64,000 nt of DNA from Ricordea florida (taxonomy: Eukaryota > Cnidaria > Anthozoa > Corallimorpharia > Ricordeidae), in NCBI GenBank assembly GCA_949710005.1, contig OX453275.1, positions 34,035,718 through 34,099,717 on the forward strand. The letters run 5' to 3'. The translations under genes and the position numbers were made by a program. Positions 9,969-17,114 of this stretch are shown here, piece by piece. Each line of letters begins with the position of its first letter. Position 1 is the stretch's first letter. The notes beneath the pieces were generated by a model, which was given only the letters and a program-made list of their open reading frames with translations, made no database searches and had not been told where the DNA came from.

Positions 9969-10950
9969 CCTGTAATTCTTCTCTAACAAATCCCCGTCTT
10001 GGTCCATCAATTAAATAATATAAAACCGGTTGATTAGGTGAAATAACACTTCTAGAAATATAATAAACTTTAATACTCCAAATAGGATCAGTAGCTCGTC
10101 TTTTTTCACCACCTTCAAGTTCACCAGGAGATAATAAATATCTAACTTTAACACTAGGAGGTAATCTAACCTCATCAAGTCCAACCACACGTTGGTAATT
10201 TTTAGGCTCAATATCAACCTCTTTCATTTTTATAGCTTTATCAGGTTTTTTACCAGTTATTCTTGTTGGTGTATTATTCAACGTTTTTAGAATATCTGGT
10301 AATCTTTTCACCCATACTCTAGACCTTTCATCACTAACCATTTCTTGAGCATATTGATGACTAAATAATCTTTCACCTAATATTCTGTTTGCGTTTTCTA
10401 CAAATGCTTGAGCTCTATGATTTCCAGCTTCGCTTATCTGTATTTTAACATTATGATAATTCATAAGTTTTGCAACTTCACCCATAAATTCTTTTCCAGG
10501 ATCAACCATTAATGTTTTAGGATATTTTAACTTTCTAGAATATATTTTTGTAAAAGCATTTGAAATTTCTCGACTTTCTTTTGAGGTTAATGGTTCTGCA
10601 TCTTTGTATCTTGAGGCAACATCAACCACAACTAATGTGTATTTATATGTTTTTCTTCCAACTCTATCATGCGGTAAAAATAATAAATCTGCTTGATGAA
10701 TCTGATTAGGTTTATCTACAGTCCAGTGCGGTCTGGGTATATATTTAGGAGGAGGAAGATAGATTTGCCATATTGCCTGTTTCTCTAACCATTGTTTTGC
10801 TACATTTTCATTTACTTTCACCTTTTCAGCTAATTTATGAATTGCAGAATATCCTTTCCAATAACCCTCAGTTGAATAATATATACGCTCGAAGAGCGAG
10901 CCCAGCTCAGTCGATATCCGACTTAAATTTTTTGATAAGGTAGAACTCAT
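9919..10950 (-). CDS. int: Retroviral-type (RVE) integrase of the Polinton
   Basis: The 343-aa DDE integrase inserts the element and makes the target duplication. The catalytic triad is visible as D88 (HQADLLF), D150 (LMVDPGKEF) and E185 (AFVENANR), with 34 residues between the last two, the D,D-35-E spacing of this superfamily. Residues about 30-70 form the helical N-terminal part; I see no clear HHCC zinc finger. The C-terminal region (about 255-335, with IWSIKVYYISR and PRRGFVREELQVI) resembles the SH3/chromo-like domain of Polinton integrases. Its start is 34 bp from the capsid start on the other strand, so the two share a very short divergent promoter region. Its 3' end overlaps polB. 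Confidence 0.96.
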   Translation of the reverse strand: MSSTLSKNLSRISTELGSLFERIYYSTEGYWKGYSAIHKLAEKVKVNENVAKQWLEKQAIWQIYLPPPKYIPRPHWTVDKPNQIHQADLLFLPHDRVGRKTYKYTLVVVDVASRYKDAEPLTSKESREISNAFTKIYSRKLKYPKTLMVDPGKEFMGEVAKLMNYHNVKIQISEAGNHRAQAFVENANRILGERLFSHQYAQEMVSDERSRVWVKRLPDILKTLNNTPTRITGKKPDKAIKMKEVDIEPKNYQRVVGLDEVRLPPSVKVRYLLSPGELEGGEKRRATDPIWSIKVYYISRSVISPNQPVLYYLIDGPRRGFVREELQVIPYYTELPPDSVLER

Positions 10951-10958
10951 TTAAAGAT
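10950..10958 (+). promoter_or_regulatory. TTTAAAGAT motif upstream of the capsid gene
   Basis: Exact TTTAAAGAT, 26 bp before the capsid ATG at 10985, in the 34-bp divergent gap between int and the capsid gene. Its first base overlaps the integrase start codon on the other strand. Confidence 0.6.
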
Positions 10959-10968
10959 TAACCAAAGT

Positions 10969-10977
10969 ATCTTATAA
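10969..10977 (-). promoter_or_regulatory. Degenerate motif upstream of integrase
   Basis: On the minus strand this reads TTATAAGAT, two mismatches from TTTAAAGAT, 18 bp before the integrase ATG. It may be the integrase copy of the element's promoter motif or a plain TATA-like sequence. Confidence 0.35.
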
Positions 10978-10984
10978 ATCAAAT

Positions 10985-12229
10985 ATGACGTCTGAAAAAA
11001 TTAACCCAAACAGAATTCCACGAGAGCCATTTGGTTTGAAAGCAGAATCAACAATGAATCGAATTACTCTCAATCCATCCTCAGCTAGCCCTGGAGAAAC
11101 ATTATATATATATATTCCAAAACTTTCTGAGAATTTAGTGATTGTACCAGGAAGTGTATCTCTACTATTTGATTTAGATGTAGATGGGCATGCTAATAAT
11201 ACACTTGTGAATAATGTAGGTAGTAATCTTGTATCTAGACTTAGAGTTCTTTTTGGAGGTGAAACATTACAGGATACTCAAAGATATGATCTTTTTCAAA
11301 CATATCACGACTTATTCTTAACAGATGAAGAACGTGAAGATAGATTAAAACAAGGTATTTCTTCTGTAAACATGAGAAAACTTAGAACAAAAGCAGGTGA
11401 TGGGAAAACACAAGATACAAAGGAAGTGGATCTTTCAAAAGTACATAACACCAAGTATCGTATACCACTAAACCACCCTATTCTAAACGATCATGGGGTT
11501 TTCTATCCAAAGGCACTAGATAATCATCTAATCTTTGAGATTACACTTGCTCCAGTTAATGATATTGTTGTTTATTCTGACACTACTAAGACTCCATCTT
11601 ATTCAATCAAAAACCTTGAGTTAGAATATTCTTCAATTTCAAGTGAATACTTGGCCCGTGAGGCTCAGGCAGCTTATCAAGTTGGTAAAGGATTCTTTTA
11701 TGAAAATGTCACTCTACACAAAACTTTTACCTTTTCCATAGGCGGTGATGGTGTTATAAATCAGCATATTAATCTACCTAGAAGATCAATGACAGGGATA
11801 TTATGTTTGTTTACATTACCAATCGCAGCAGGAGCACGTAACTCTGAGAATTTTTACAATCCAGGTATCACCTCGATCAATATAGATGTTGATGGTGTAC
11901 CAAATCGTTTATACTCTAAGGGAATGATACCATCAGATCTCTGGGAGTCGGTGAAGAAACGTTTTGGGAGAGAGGTTGGTCACTCCCGTTGGTCGGTAAA
12001 AGAAAAGGATTTTTATGCTGATAAGTTTGCTCTTTGAGTTGATATGAGAACACACCCTGATAATGGTATTCATGGTGGAGGTCTAGCATTAAACAATACA
12101 CAAGATGGTGTAAAACTAGAAATTAAAAGAAAACAAAGTGGATCTGGTACTATAACCTGTCATATGTTTGTTGTGGCTGATGCAATGATGGAGATTATGA
12201 ATTCAAGTTTACGTTCTATTAAGTACTAA
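10985..12229 (+). pseudogene. Major capsid protein (hexon-like, Polinton PY), broken by one in-frame TGA
   Basis: A 350-aa open frame ends at a TGA (12035-12037). The same frame then stays open from the next codon to 12229, with an internal ATG at 12044, giving about 64 more residues that read like the end of the same protein. The protein is beta-rich (PGETLYIYIPKLSENLVIVPGS near the start) and has the pattern of Polinton/adintovirus double-jelly-roll capsid proteins, e.g. SRLRVLFGGETLQDTQRYD followed by an FLTDEERE helix. It would form the hexon shell. The break removes the C-terminal part, probably including the last strand of the second jelly roll. Alternatives are readthrough, a sequencing error, or a genuinely split product. 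Family assignment comes from motif and position next to the packaging ATPase; I could not run a structure search. Confidence 0.82.
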
Positions 12230-12255
12230 CTTAAAAACTTATGTTATGATACAAG

Positions 12256-12264
12256 TCTAAAGAC
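12256..12264 (+). promoter_or_regulatory. Motif variant TCTAAAGAC upstream of the ATPase
   Basis: TCTAAAGAC, two changes from TTTAAAGAT, 20 bp before the ATPase ATG. Confidence 0.5.
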
Positions 12265-12284
12265 CAACGTACGTTGAAAAAATC

Positions 12285-12923
12285 ATGGAAGAATTACGAG
12301 AAAAAATACCATTCCATTGTATCATAACTGGACCAACAAATTGCGGTAAAACAAAGTATATCATTGATCAACTAAGAGGACCATTCCTAAAAATTTTCGA
12401 TTACATTGTTTTAATATGCCCGACTTATTCTAAAAATAAAACATATCATAATTTTGCAAATAAAGATAAACGTTTCTATGTATGCTCCCCCGATGCAAGT
12501 AACATTGATGAGATTGATGAATTGTTAACTGCTTGTCAAACTTTATTTTCTGGAACAAATACATTAATAATTTTAGATGATTGTGCTGTTTCGAATGATC
12601 TTAAGAAACGATCTAATAATTTTATAGATTTAGCATTCTCTGGAAGACATCATGGTTTATCAGTGTGGGTTCTAACTCAACAATTAACATCTATAGCAAA
12701 ACCATTCCGTGAAAATGTAGCTTGTGTTGTTTCATTCCATAATCCATCACAGAAAGGTATGAAGATGCTTTTAGAAGATTATGGGGGTGATTTAGACTCT
12801 GAAACTAGTAAAAAGTTTGTACAACTCCTGCAAACTGAAAAATATTCTAGACTTTGTTTATCTTTACATCACCCATTTAATTGCTATTTGGAGATCCCTG
12901 AAGTTATAAATTTAAAGACCTGA
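12285..12923 (+). CDS. Genome-packaging ATPase (A32/FtsK-HerA type)
   Basis: A 212-aa P-loop ATPase of the kind that pumps DNA into capsids in Polintons, virophages and NCLDVs (Pox A32 family). Walker A is GPTNCGKT (residues 16-23). Walker B is TLIILDD (acidic pair 98-99). The SGRHHGLSVWVLTQQL segment that follows holds the typical sensor-type glutamine. Length fits the family's short form. It lies directly downstream of the capsid gene, the usual morphogenesis arrangement. The next gene's motif overlaps its last codons. No lesion is seen. Confidence 0.93.
   Translation: MEELREKIPFHCIITGPTNCGKTKYIIDQLRGPFLKIFDYIVLICPTYSKNKTYHNFANKDKRFYVCSPDASNIDEIDELLTACQTLFSGTNTLIILDDCAVSNDLKKRSNNFIDLAFSGRHHGLSVWVLTQQLTSIAKPFRENVACVVSFHNPSQKGMKMLLEDYGGDLDSETSKKFVQLLQTEKYSRLCLSLHHPFNCYLEIPEVINLKT
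12911..12919 (+). promoter_or_regulatory. Motif TTTAAAGAC upstream of the 177-aa gene
   Basis: TTTAAAGAC, 26 bp before the ATG at 12946. It lies inside the last codons of the ATPase gene (…NLKT), so coding and regulatory sequence overlap. Confidence 0.55.
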
Positions 12924-12945
12924 CTGTAGGGAAGAAAATTGCAAG

Positions 12946-13479
12946 ATGGCAGAAATTGAAGATTATATTGAAGAAGAAAAAACCGTAGGAAAGACTGAGG
13001 TAAAAGATGATACTGAACGAAGTGAGGAACTTGAAATAAAACAAGAATCACTAGCTATTCTCGCTGCTCTTGGAACCACAAAGGAATATTTAGGTGTTGA
13101 TATGAGTCTAGGTGATATAAAAAAATTATCAGTTAAAGATGTTGAAAAATATTATAATCGATATCAGGCAGTATTGGGTAAGAAAATTAATGGTGGGTTA
13201 GTAGATTCATCTATTCAATTAATTTCTAAAGTTATTTCTTACATGGTTCCTGTAGATAATATAGAATCTCTTTGTGATGATTTGAAGAATGATGATTTAG
13301 TTAATCGTGAACTAACAAACATTGTAGGTCTATTAGCATTGAAAGCAGGAAGATTTGCAGCACTTGCTAGCGGACTATTCCAGGTTGCTAAACATGTTAA
13401 AATAGGTAAAATACAAGAGATTTCAAGGACAATTACAGATAATGCTAACAAAACTGAGCAGGTAGCTGAGCACAACTGA
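12946..13479 (+). CDS. Polinton protein of unknown function, 177 aa
   Basis: I do not recognise a function. The N-terminal 35 residues are acidic and probably disordered. Residues about 45-165 look all-helical, with a hydrophobic stretch at about 125-148 (VGLLALKAGRFAALASGLFQVAKHV) that is amphipathic rather than a clear membrane span. There are no catalytic-looking motifs and no cysteine cluster. It sits between the packaging ATPase and a small membrane protein with its own upstream motif, so a virion or assembly role is plausible but inferred. Confidence 0.75.
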   Translation: MAEIEDYIEEEKTVGKTEVKDDTERSEELEIKQESLAILAALGTTKEYLGVDMSLGDIKKLSVKDVEKYYNRYQAVLGKKINGGLVDSSIQLISKVISYMVPVDNIESLCDDLKNDDLVNRELTNIVGLLALKAGRFAALASGLFQVAKHVKIGKIQEISRTITDNANKTEQVAEHN

Positions 13480-13488
13480 TTTAAAGAT
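13480..13488 (+). promoter_or_regulatory. TTTAAAGAT motif upstream of the 140-aa gene
   Basis: Exact TTTAAAGAT, 26 bp before the ATG at 13515, overlapping the stop codon region of the previous gene. Confidence 0.6.
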
Positions 13489-13514
13489 TCTTTACTTTGT
13501 GAAATAAAATAATA

Positions 13515-13937
13515 ATGTCTGAACAGGTTGTTGAACAAATTACTATGGATCCTACACCCGAAAAGAAAGATTCTAAAAAGAAAGAGAAAGATCCTAAAAA
13601 AGTTGCTGCTGGTAAAAAATTAGCTGAATATAACAAAAAAGCGAAACAAGCATTAGCTAGGGAAATGAAACGTGAAGAAAAAATGAAACAGGAAGAAGAG
13701 ACTAATGAAGATGGTGAATCAAAAGCATGGCTTCCAGAATTATCTTTCACAACCGTTTTATCCATTGTAGGAATAGGGTTTACTGCATTTGATATGTTTA
13801 TGAGATATTATAAAAATAGGATAGTTGATTTATCCCAAGTCCCATCTAATGTTCCACCTGCAAATATTGTTACTCAAACACAACCACAAAATATTCCCGC
13901 ACAACCCACACAACCACCGAAAATGGGAATGATATGA
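13515..13937 (+). CDS. Small single-span membrane protein with Lys-rich N-terminus
   Basis: 140 aa. Residues about 16-60 are extremely Lys/Glu-rich and probably helical. Residues about 73-95 (PELSFTTVLSIVGIGFTAF) form one predicted membrane span. The C-terminal 40 residues are Pro/Gln-rich and disordered (QPQNIPAQPTQPPK). There is no signal peptide. A basic tail of this kind could contact DNA or an inner capsid surface, but that is speculation. No family is recognised. It is followed by 56 bp containing two motif copies. Confidence 0.75.
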   Translation: MSEQVVEQITMDPTPEKKDSKKKEKDPKKVAAGKKLAEYNKKAKQALAREMKREEKMKQEEETNEDGESKAWLPELSFTTVLSIVGIGFTAFDMFMRYYKNRIVDLSQVPSNVPPANIVTQTQPQNIPAQPTQPPKMGMI

Positions 13938-13950
13938 TTTGCTTCACAGT

Positions 13951-13969
13951 CCTAAAGGTATCTAAAGGT
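13951..13969 (+). promoter_or_regulatory. Tandem motif variants upstream of the 72-aa gene
   Basis: CCTAAAGGT (13951-13959) and TCTAAAGGT (13961-13969) lie 10 bp apart. The second is 24 bp before the ATG at 13994. This is the only place in the element where the motif is doubled. Confidence 0.45.
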
Positions 13970-13993
13970 TTCTCACTGATACAGTAAAAAATT

Positions 13994-14212
13994 ATGTCAA
14001 CCGAAAACAAACTTGTGAAAACTGTTACTGATTCTGCAGTCCTTATTGGATTAGCAGCTGGAGTTGGATATGTAGCTAAAAAGGCTATGAAAGAATCATT
14101 TATGAACGATCCATCCTCAAGTATTACAAATTATGCAAAATGGGTAGCTGTATTGTCAGGTAGTATGTACCTAAAAGCATATTTAGAGGATCAAAAGATT
14201 TTACCGAACTGA
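13994..14212 (+). CDS. Small two-span membrane protein, 72 aa
   Basis: 72 aa with two short hydrophobic segments, about 13-28 (SAVLIGLAAGVGYVAKK) and about 45-62 (AKWVAVLSGSMYLKAYL), joined by a polar loop. Function is not recognised. It sits in a run of membrane proteins between the ATPase and the coiled-coil protein. The stop codon lies in the first copy of a CTGAGCGAAGCGA repeat that recurs 43 bp downstream. Confidence 0.7.
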   Translation: MSTENKLVKTVTDSAVLIGLAAGVGYVAKKAMKESFMNDPSSSITNYAKWVAVLSGSMYLKAYLEDQKILPN

Positions 14213-14264
14213 GCGAAGCGAGGGAGGAACCCAAATTACGGATTTATAGACCTGAGCGAAGCGA
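14209..14264 (+). repeat. Direct repeat CTGAGCGAAGCGA flanking a short spacer
   Basis: CTGAGCGAAGCGA occurs at 14209-14221 and 14252-14264. The first copy covers the stop codon of the 72-aa gene and the second lies just before the start of the 132-aa gene. It is GC-rich in an AT-rich element, and its role is unknown. Confidence 0.8.
14243..14251 (+). promoter_or_regulatory. Degenerate motif TTTATAGAC upstream of the 132-aa gene
   Basis: TTTATAGAC, two changes from TTTAAAGAT, 19 bp before the ATG at 14271. Confidence 0.4.
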
Positions 14265-14270
14265 AGAAAA

Positions 14271-14669
14271 ATGGCAGCAATAGCAATGATGTTAGGAGGA
14301 GCTATATTGAATGCAACTACTTTCGTTGGTGGATCATATCTTGCAAAATATCTATCAGGTGATAAAACAAATACAGAAAAAATACGACATGATAAAGCAT
14401 TAGAAAAATATCAAAAAGATTATGCAAAATATCAGGAAAATAGACAGAAATTAATCGATTGGAAAGTACAACAAAAAGATGATAAATATCAAGCATCAAA
14501 AAATATTTCAAATACAGATGAAGCTTTTAACTTGTACAGTCAAATGCATGAGCCAAAATTCTCAGATTATTATAGACCCAGTGAAAATCAAAAGAAAGGA
14601 GAAATAGCATATGTTGGTGTTGGTATGCTAACATTAGGGTATATGGTTAGTAAATTATTTTCGGCGTAG
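14271..14669 (+). CDS. Two-span membrane protein with central coiled coil, 132 aa
   Basis: 132 aa. The N-terminus is hydrophobic (MAAIAMMLGGAILNATTF, about 1-25) and could be a signal anchor. A charged, Tyr/Lys/Gln-rich helical region follows (about 33-75). A C-terminal hydrophobic segment lies at about 112-129 (EIAYVGVGMLTLGYMVSKLF). No enzyme motif and no recognised family. It is part of the membrane-protein block, and the topology suggests the central part lies on one side of the membrane. Confidence 0.72.
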   Translation: MAAIAMMLGGAILNATTFVGGSYLAKYLSGDKTNTEKIRHDKALEKYQKDYAKYQENRQKLIDWKVQQKDDKYQASKNISNTDEAFNLYSQMHEPKFSDYYRPSENQKKGEIAYVGVGMLTLGYMVSKLFSA

Positions 14670-14723
14670 CCGGGGTTTTAGGTTTTAGGTAATTGTATGT
14701 TTCGCATCGGCGTGTTTTGCACG

Positions 14724-14732
14724 TTTAAAGAT
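14724..14732 (+). promoter_or_regulatory. TTTAAAGAT motif upstream of the coiled-coil gene
   Basis: Exact TTTAAAGAT, 23 bp before the ATG at 14756. Confidence 0.6.
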
Positions 14733-14755
14733 TTCTTACCAATTGGTAAAAAATC

Positions 14756-15964
14756 ATGGAAGAAGAAATACCATTAGAGGATTTACCAAAAGGATCATAT
14801 GATGATAATGATGATGAAGATAATACATTTTATCAAAGCCCAAATACATCCACAACCCGTATAGAATATCCTGGTTATGATGAATATGAAGAGGGAGAAA
14901 GAAATCCACCAAGTGATGAATCAAAAGAAAGACCTATACCACCTAATGATAAATATGATAGAAGAAGAGAAGCAGGGCAATATGTCAAACGTTTGTTCCC
15001 AAATTACAATCCTATTGATTCACCATTTAATGTAATAATTGATGAAGATGGTAGTGTAATAGCAAAATTTAGTAATAGGGGTAATGCTGCACCTCATATA
15101 TTGATTGATAAAGATGGGGTTATGATGGTTGAAAAGTTGCCACAAACAATGAGAAAAGTTCTAGGTGCTGATTATGAAACCATGCTCGGAAAAAATGATG
15201 AGCTAAAGTCACAATTGAATGAAAAAATTGAAGAAAATAAGGATTTAAATAATGCTTTAGATGGGTTAAGAGCGGTTGTAGAAACAGGTGAAAAGGAGAT
15301 AGAACAATATGTTACAATTGATAAAAAAGAGTTGAGATCTATAATTGAAAAACAACAAACCAGAATCGCTGAAAGTGAAAGCTATTTAGAAGCGGCTGTT
15401 AAACAAAAGACCGATGCAAAAACAGAGATTGGGGAACTTAAAAGTGAATTAAATCGATACAAAGATGAAATAGATAAGTATAAGAAGGGAAAGTCAAATT
15501 TAACAATGTTAGAAAGTAGTAATGAAAGATTAAAAGCTGAAGTTGAAAAATTTAGAGAACTAACAAGAAAGAGTACTATTTACAACCAAGAACAAATAGC
15601 TGATCTGGATAGTAAAAATGAAGAAATACTTAAAAATTTACCATTAAGAGAGCGGTTAAAGTATATCTTCAAAAAGTATGGTTTTACAGTATTTGCAGTT
15701 ATTAGTGCTGTAGGTGTTATTATTGGTGTTATAGTTTCTAATCTTTCTAAAGGTTTATCCACATTAGGGAAATGTGTTGGTAATGGTTTGAAAACTATAG
15801 GTAAAAAACTAGGTGAAATATTACCAGGAATGGTTGGAGCTATCGTAAGCTTTCTATTCAAAACGGCAGGTGAGGTTATTGGATTTTTAGGTAAGAATGC
15901 GTGGTTGTTGATATTAGCTGTCGTTCTATATTTTGTAGAGCAATTTAAAAAGAAGAATAAGTAA
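14756..15964 (+). CDS. Coiled-coil protein with C-terminal hydrophobic domain, 402 aa
   Basis: 402 aa. Residues 1-75 are acidic and Pro-rich. About 85-125 is a compact region (FNVIIDEDGSVIAKF, then HILIDKDGVMMVEKL) with two similar D-x-D/K-x-G turns. About 140-285 is a long coiled coil. From about 306 to the end there are three to four hydrophobic, Gly-rich segments (FAVISAVGVIIGVIVSNL; GMVGAIVSFLF; LLILAVVLYFVEQF) ending in KKKNK. The design, a long stalk with a multi-span or membrane-active tail, fits a structural or membrane-perturbing virion protein. That is inference and no family is recognised. Confidence 0.75.
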   Translation: MEEEIPLEDLPKGSYDDNDDEDNTFYQSPNTSTTRIEYPGYDEYEEGERNPPSDESKERPIPPNDKYDRRREAGQYVKRLFPNYNPIDSPFNVIIDEDGSVIAKFSNRGNAAPHILIDKDGVMMVEKLPQTMRKVLGADYETMLGKNDELKSQLNEKIEENKDLNNALDGLRAVVETGEKEIEQYVTIDKKELRSIIEKQQTRIAESESYLEAAVKQKTDAKTEIGELKSELNRYKDEIDKYKKGKSNLTMLESSNERLKAEVEKFRELTRKSTIYNQEQIADLDSKNEEILKNLPLRERLKYIFKKYGFTVFAVISAVGVIIGVIVSNLSKGLSTLGKCVGNGLKTIGKKLGEILPGMVGAIVSFLFKTAGEVIGFLGKNAWLLILAVVLYFVEQFKKKNK

Positions 15965-15986
15965 GTAAAAAAATATCAAAAGGAAC

Positions 15987-16388
15987 ATGTATTATCAATG
16001 TAATGATGAAATAATAACTTTTTTATCAATCACAATGTTAACTACAGAAACAACAATTTATCTGGACCCGCCATTATATAATGTAAAATATATACAAATT
16101 CTAGATTTTTCTGGTACTAACGCAACATCTGAAAATCCTTTATACTTAATGTGTGATCTTATTGAACCAAAATCTTCATATTACAATCGTATCCCTGGTG
16201 GTGGAAATGTAGAACTCAATCCTTCACAACTACTAGCTATTATTCCTTCCAAAAAGTATCCAATTTTAAGAATTACACAAACCAAAAATCCAGTGAACAA
16301 CTTTAAATTATGGATTCTAGATAAAAATGGAACAAAGATAATTTCTAATAAAGTAAACACTCGTATCAATTTAAAGATATCTTTTTGA
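15987..16388 (+). CDS. Small beta-rich protein, candidate minor virion protein, 133 aa
   Basis: 133 aa, rich in alternating hydrophobic/polar strands (TTETTIYLDPPLYNVKYIQI; LLAIIPSKKYPILRITQT; FKLWILDKNGTKI) with almost no helix-like sequence. Size and pattern would suit a single small beta-sandwich, so a penton-like or fibre-base role is possible but unproven. The start at 15987 gives an unusual Cys-containing N-terminus; Met at residue 17 is an alternative start. It is the only plus-strand gene without a clear TTTAAAGAT-like motif, and lies 22 bp after the previous stop, so it may be co-transcribed. Confidence 0.65.
   Translation: MYYQCNDEIITFLSITMLTTETTIYLDPPLYNVKYIQILDFSGTNATSENPLYLMCDLIEPKSSYYNRIPGGGNVELNPSQLLAIIPSKKYPILRITQTKNPVNNFKLWILDKNGTKIISNKVNTRINLKISF
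16370..16378 (+). promoter_or_regulatory. TTTAAAGAT motif upstream of the 198-aa gene
   Basis: Exact TTTAAAGAT, 25 bp before the ATG at 16404, lying inside the last codons of the 133-aa gene. Confidence 0.6.
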
Positions 16389-16403
16389 GTAGTAAAATAC
16401 AAT

Positions 16404-17000
16404 ATGGATGACTACAATAGAATTTATCCTGGATTACCTAATAATTCAGATCCAGTTAATTTCAGACTACAAAAATCAAGTGAAGTATTACAAAATCTTG
16501 AGAGAGAGATTAAACATTATGAAGATGTAAGGAAAAAATACAATAGAGCAAGAGGAATATTTACAAAAATCAGTGTTTGTAGTGGTGTAATTTCAGTTAT
16601 TCTATCTGCAAGCGGTCTTGGAACTTCTCTCACTGGTTTTGGAGCTATGGTTGGCGTTCCGCTGGGTGTTGTGGGGGGAATTTGTGGTGGAGTATCTGTT
16701 GTATTCGGTGCAGCATCAAAAAGACTTTCAAATAAAGTTAGCAAACATGAACAGACTGCTTCTATAGCGAAATCAAAATTAAACACTATTAACGACTTGG
16801 TTTCAAAGGCTTTGAAAGATAATATTATATCTGATCAAGAATTTTCCATAATTTTAGCAGAGTTGGAAAAGTTTCAAAAACTAAAACTAGAAGTTCGTCA
16901 AAAATTTAGGAGAGATACAGAAAAAAACTTAAACATGTCACAGATAAGAAGAGAAGTTCGTGCAGATCTATTAAAAGAGTTAACCGCTCCCGCTCATTAA
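16404..17000 (+). CDS. Two-span hydrophobic hairpin protein, 198 aa
   Basis: 198 aa. An N-terminal helical region (about 20-50) is followed by a long Gly/Val-rich hydrophobic stretch (about 55-98) that can form two membrane helices or a hairpin (SVCSGVISVILSASGLGT; VPLGVVGGICGGVSVVFGAA). A charged helical C-terminal half follows (about 103-190), with a segment resembling an EF-hand-like helix-loop (NIISDQEFSIILAELEKF). I have an impression of similar proteins in other cnidarian Polintons but know no function. The 114 bp downstream hold the next gene's motif. Confidence 0.72.
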   Translation: MDDYNRIYPGLPNNSDPVNFRLQKSSEVLQNLEREIKHYEDVRKKYNRARGIFTKISVCSGVISVILSASGLGTSLTGFGAMVGVPLGVVGGICGGVSVVFGAASKRLSNKVSKHEQTASIAKSKLNTINDLVSKALKDNIISDQEFSIILAELEKFQKLKLEVRQKFRRDTEKNLNMSQIRREVRADLLKELTAPAH

Positions 17001-17078
17001 AAATTTCATATGAGAGAACTGATGTTGGATGTAATTGTTTTGCTGGTATTAGAAAAGAGGTTATTTAAGCGTATCTGA

Positions 17079-17087
17079 TCTAAAGGC
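17079..17087 (+). promoter_or_regulatory. Motif variant TCTAAAGGC upstream of the 518-aa gene
   Basis: TCTAAAGGC, 27 bp before the ATG at 17115. Confidence 0.45.
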
Positions 17088-17114
17088 TTTTCATCTTATT
17101 CTAAAAGTAATAAA

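Noticed and set aside
17010..17078. 22-codon hydrophobic frame (MRELMLDVIVLLVLEKRLF...) between two Polinton genes
   Set aside because: Too short to support, and it has no TTTAAAGAT-type motif before it; probably chance, though a micropeptide cannot be excluded.
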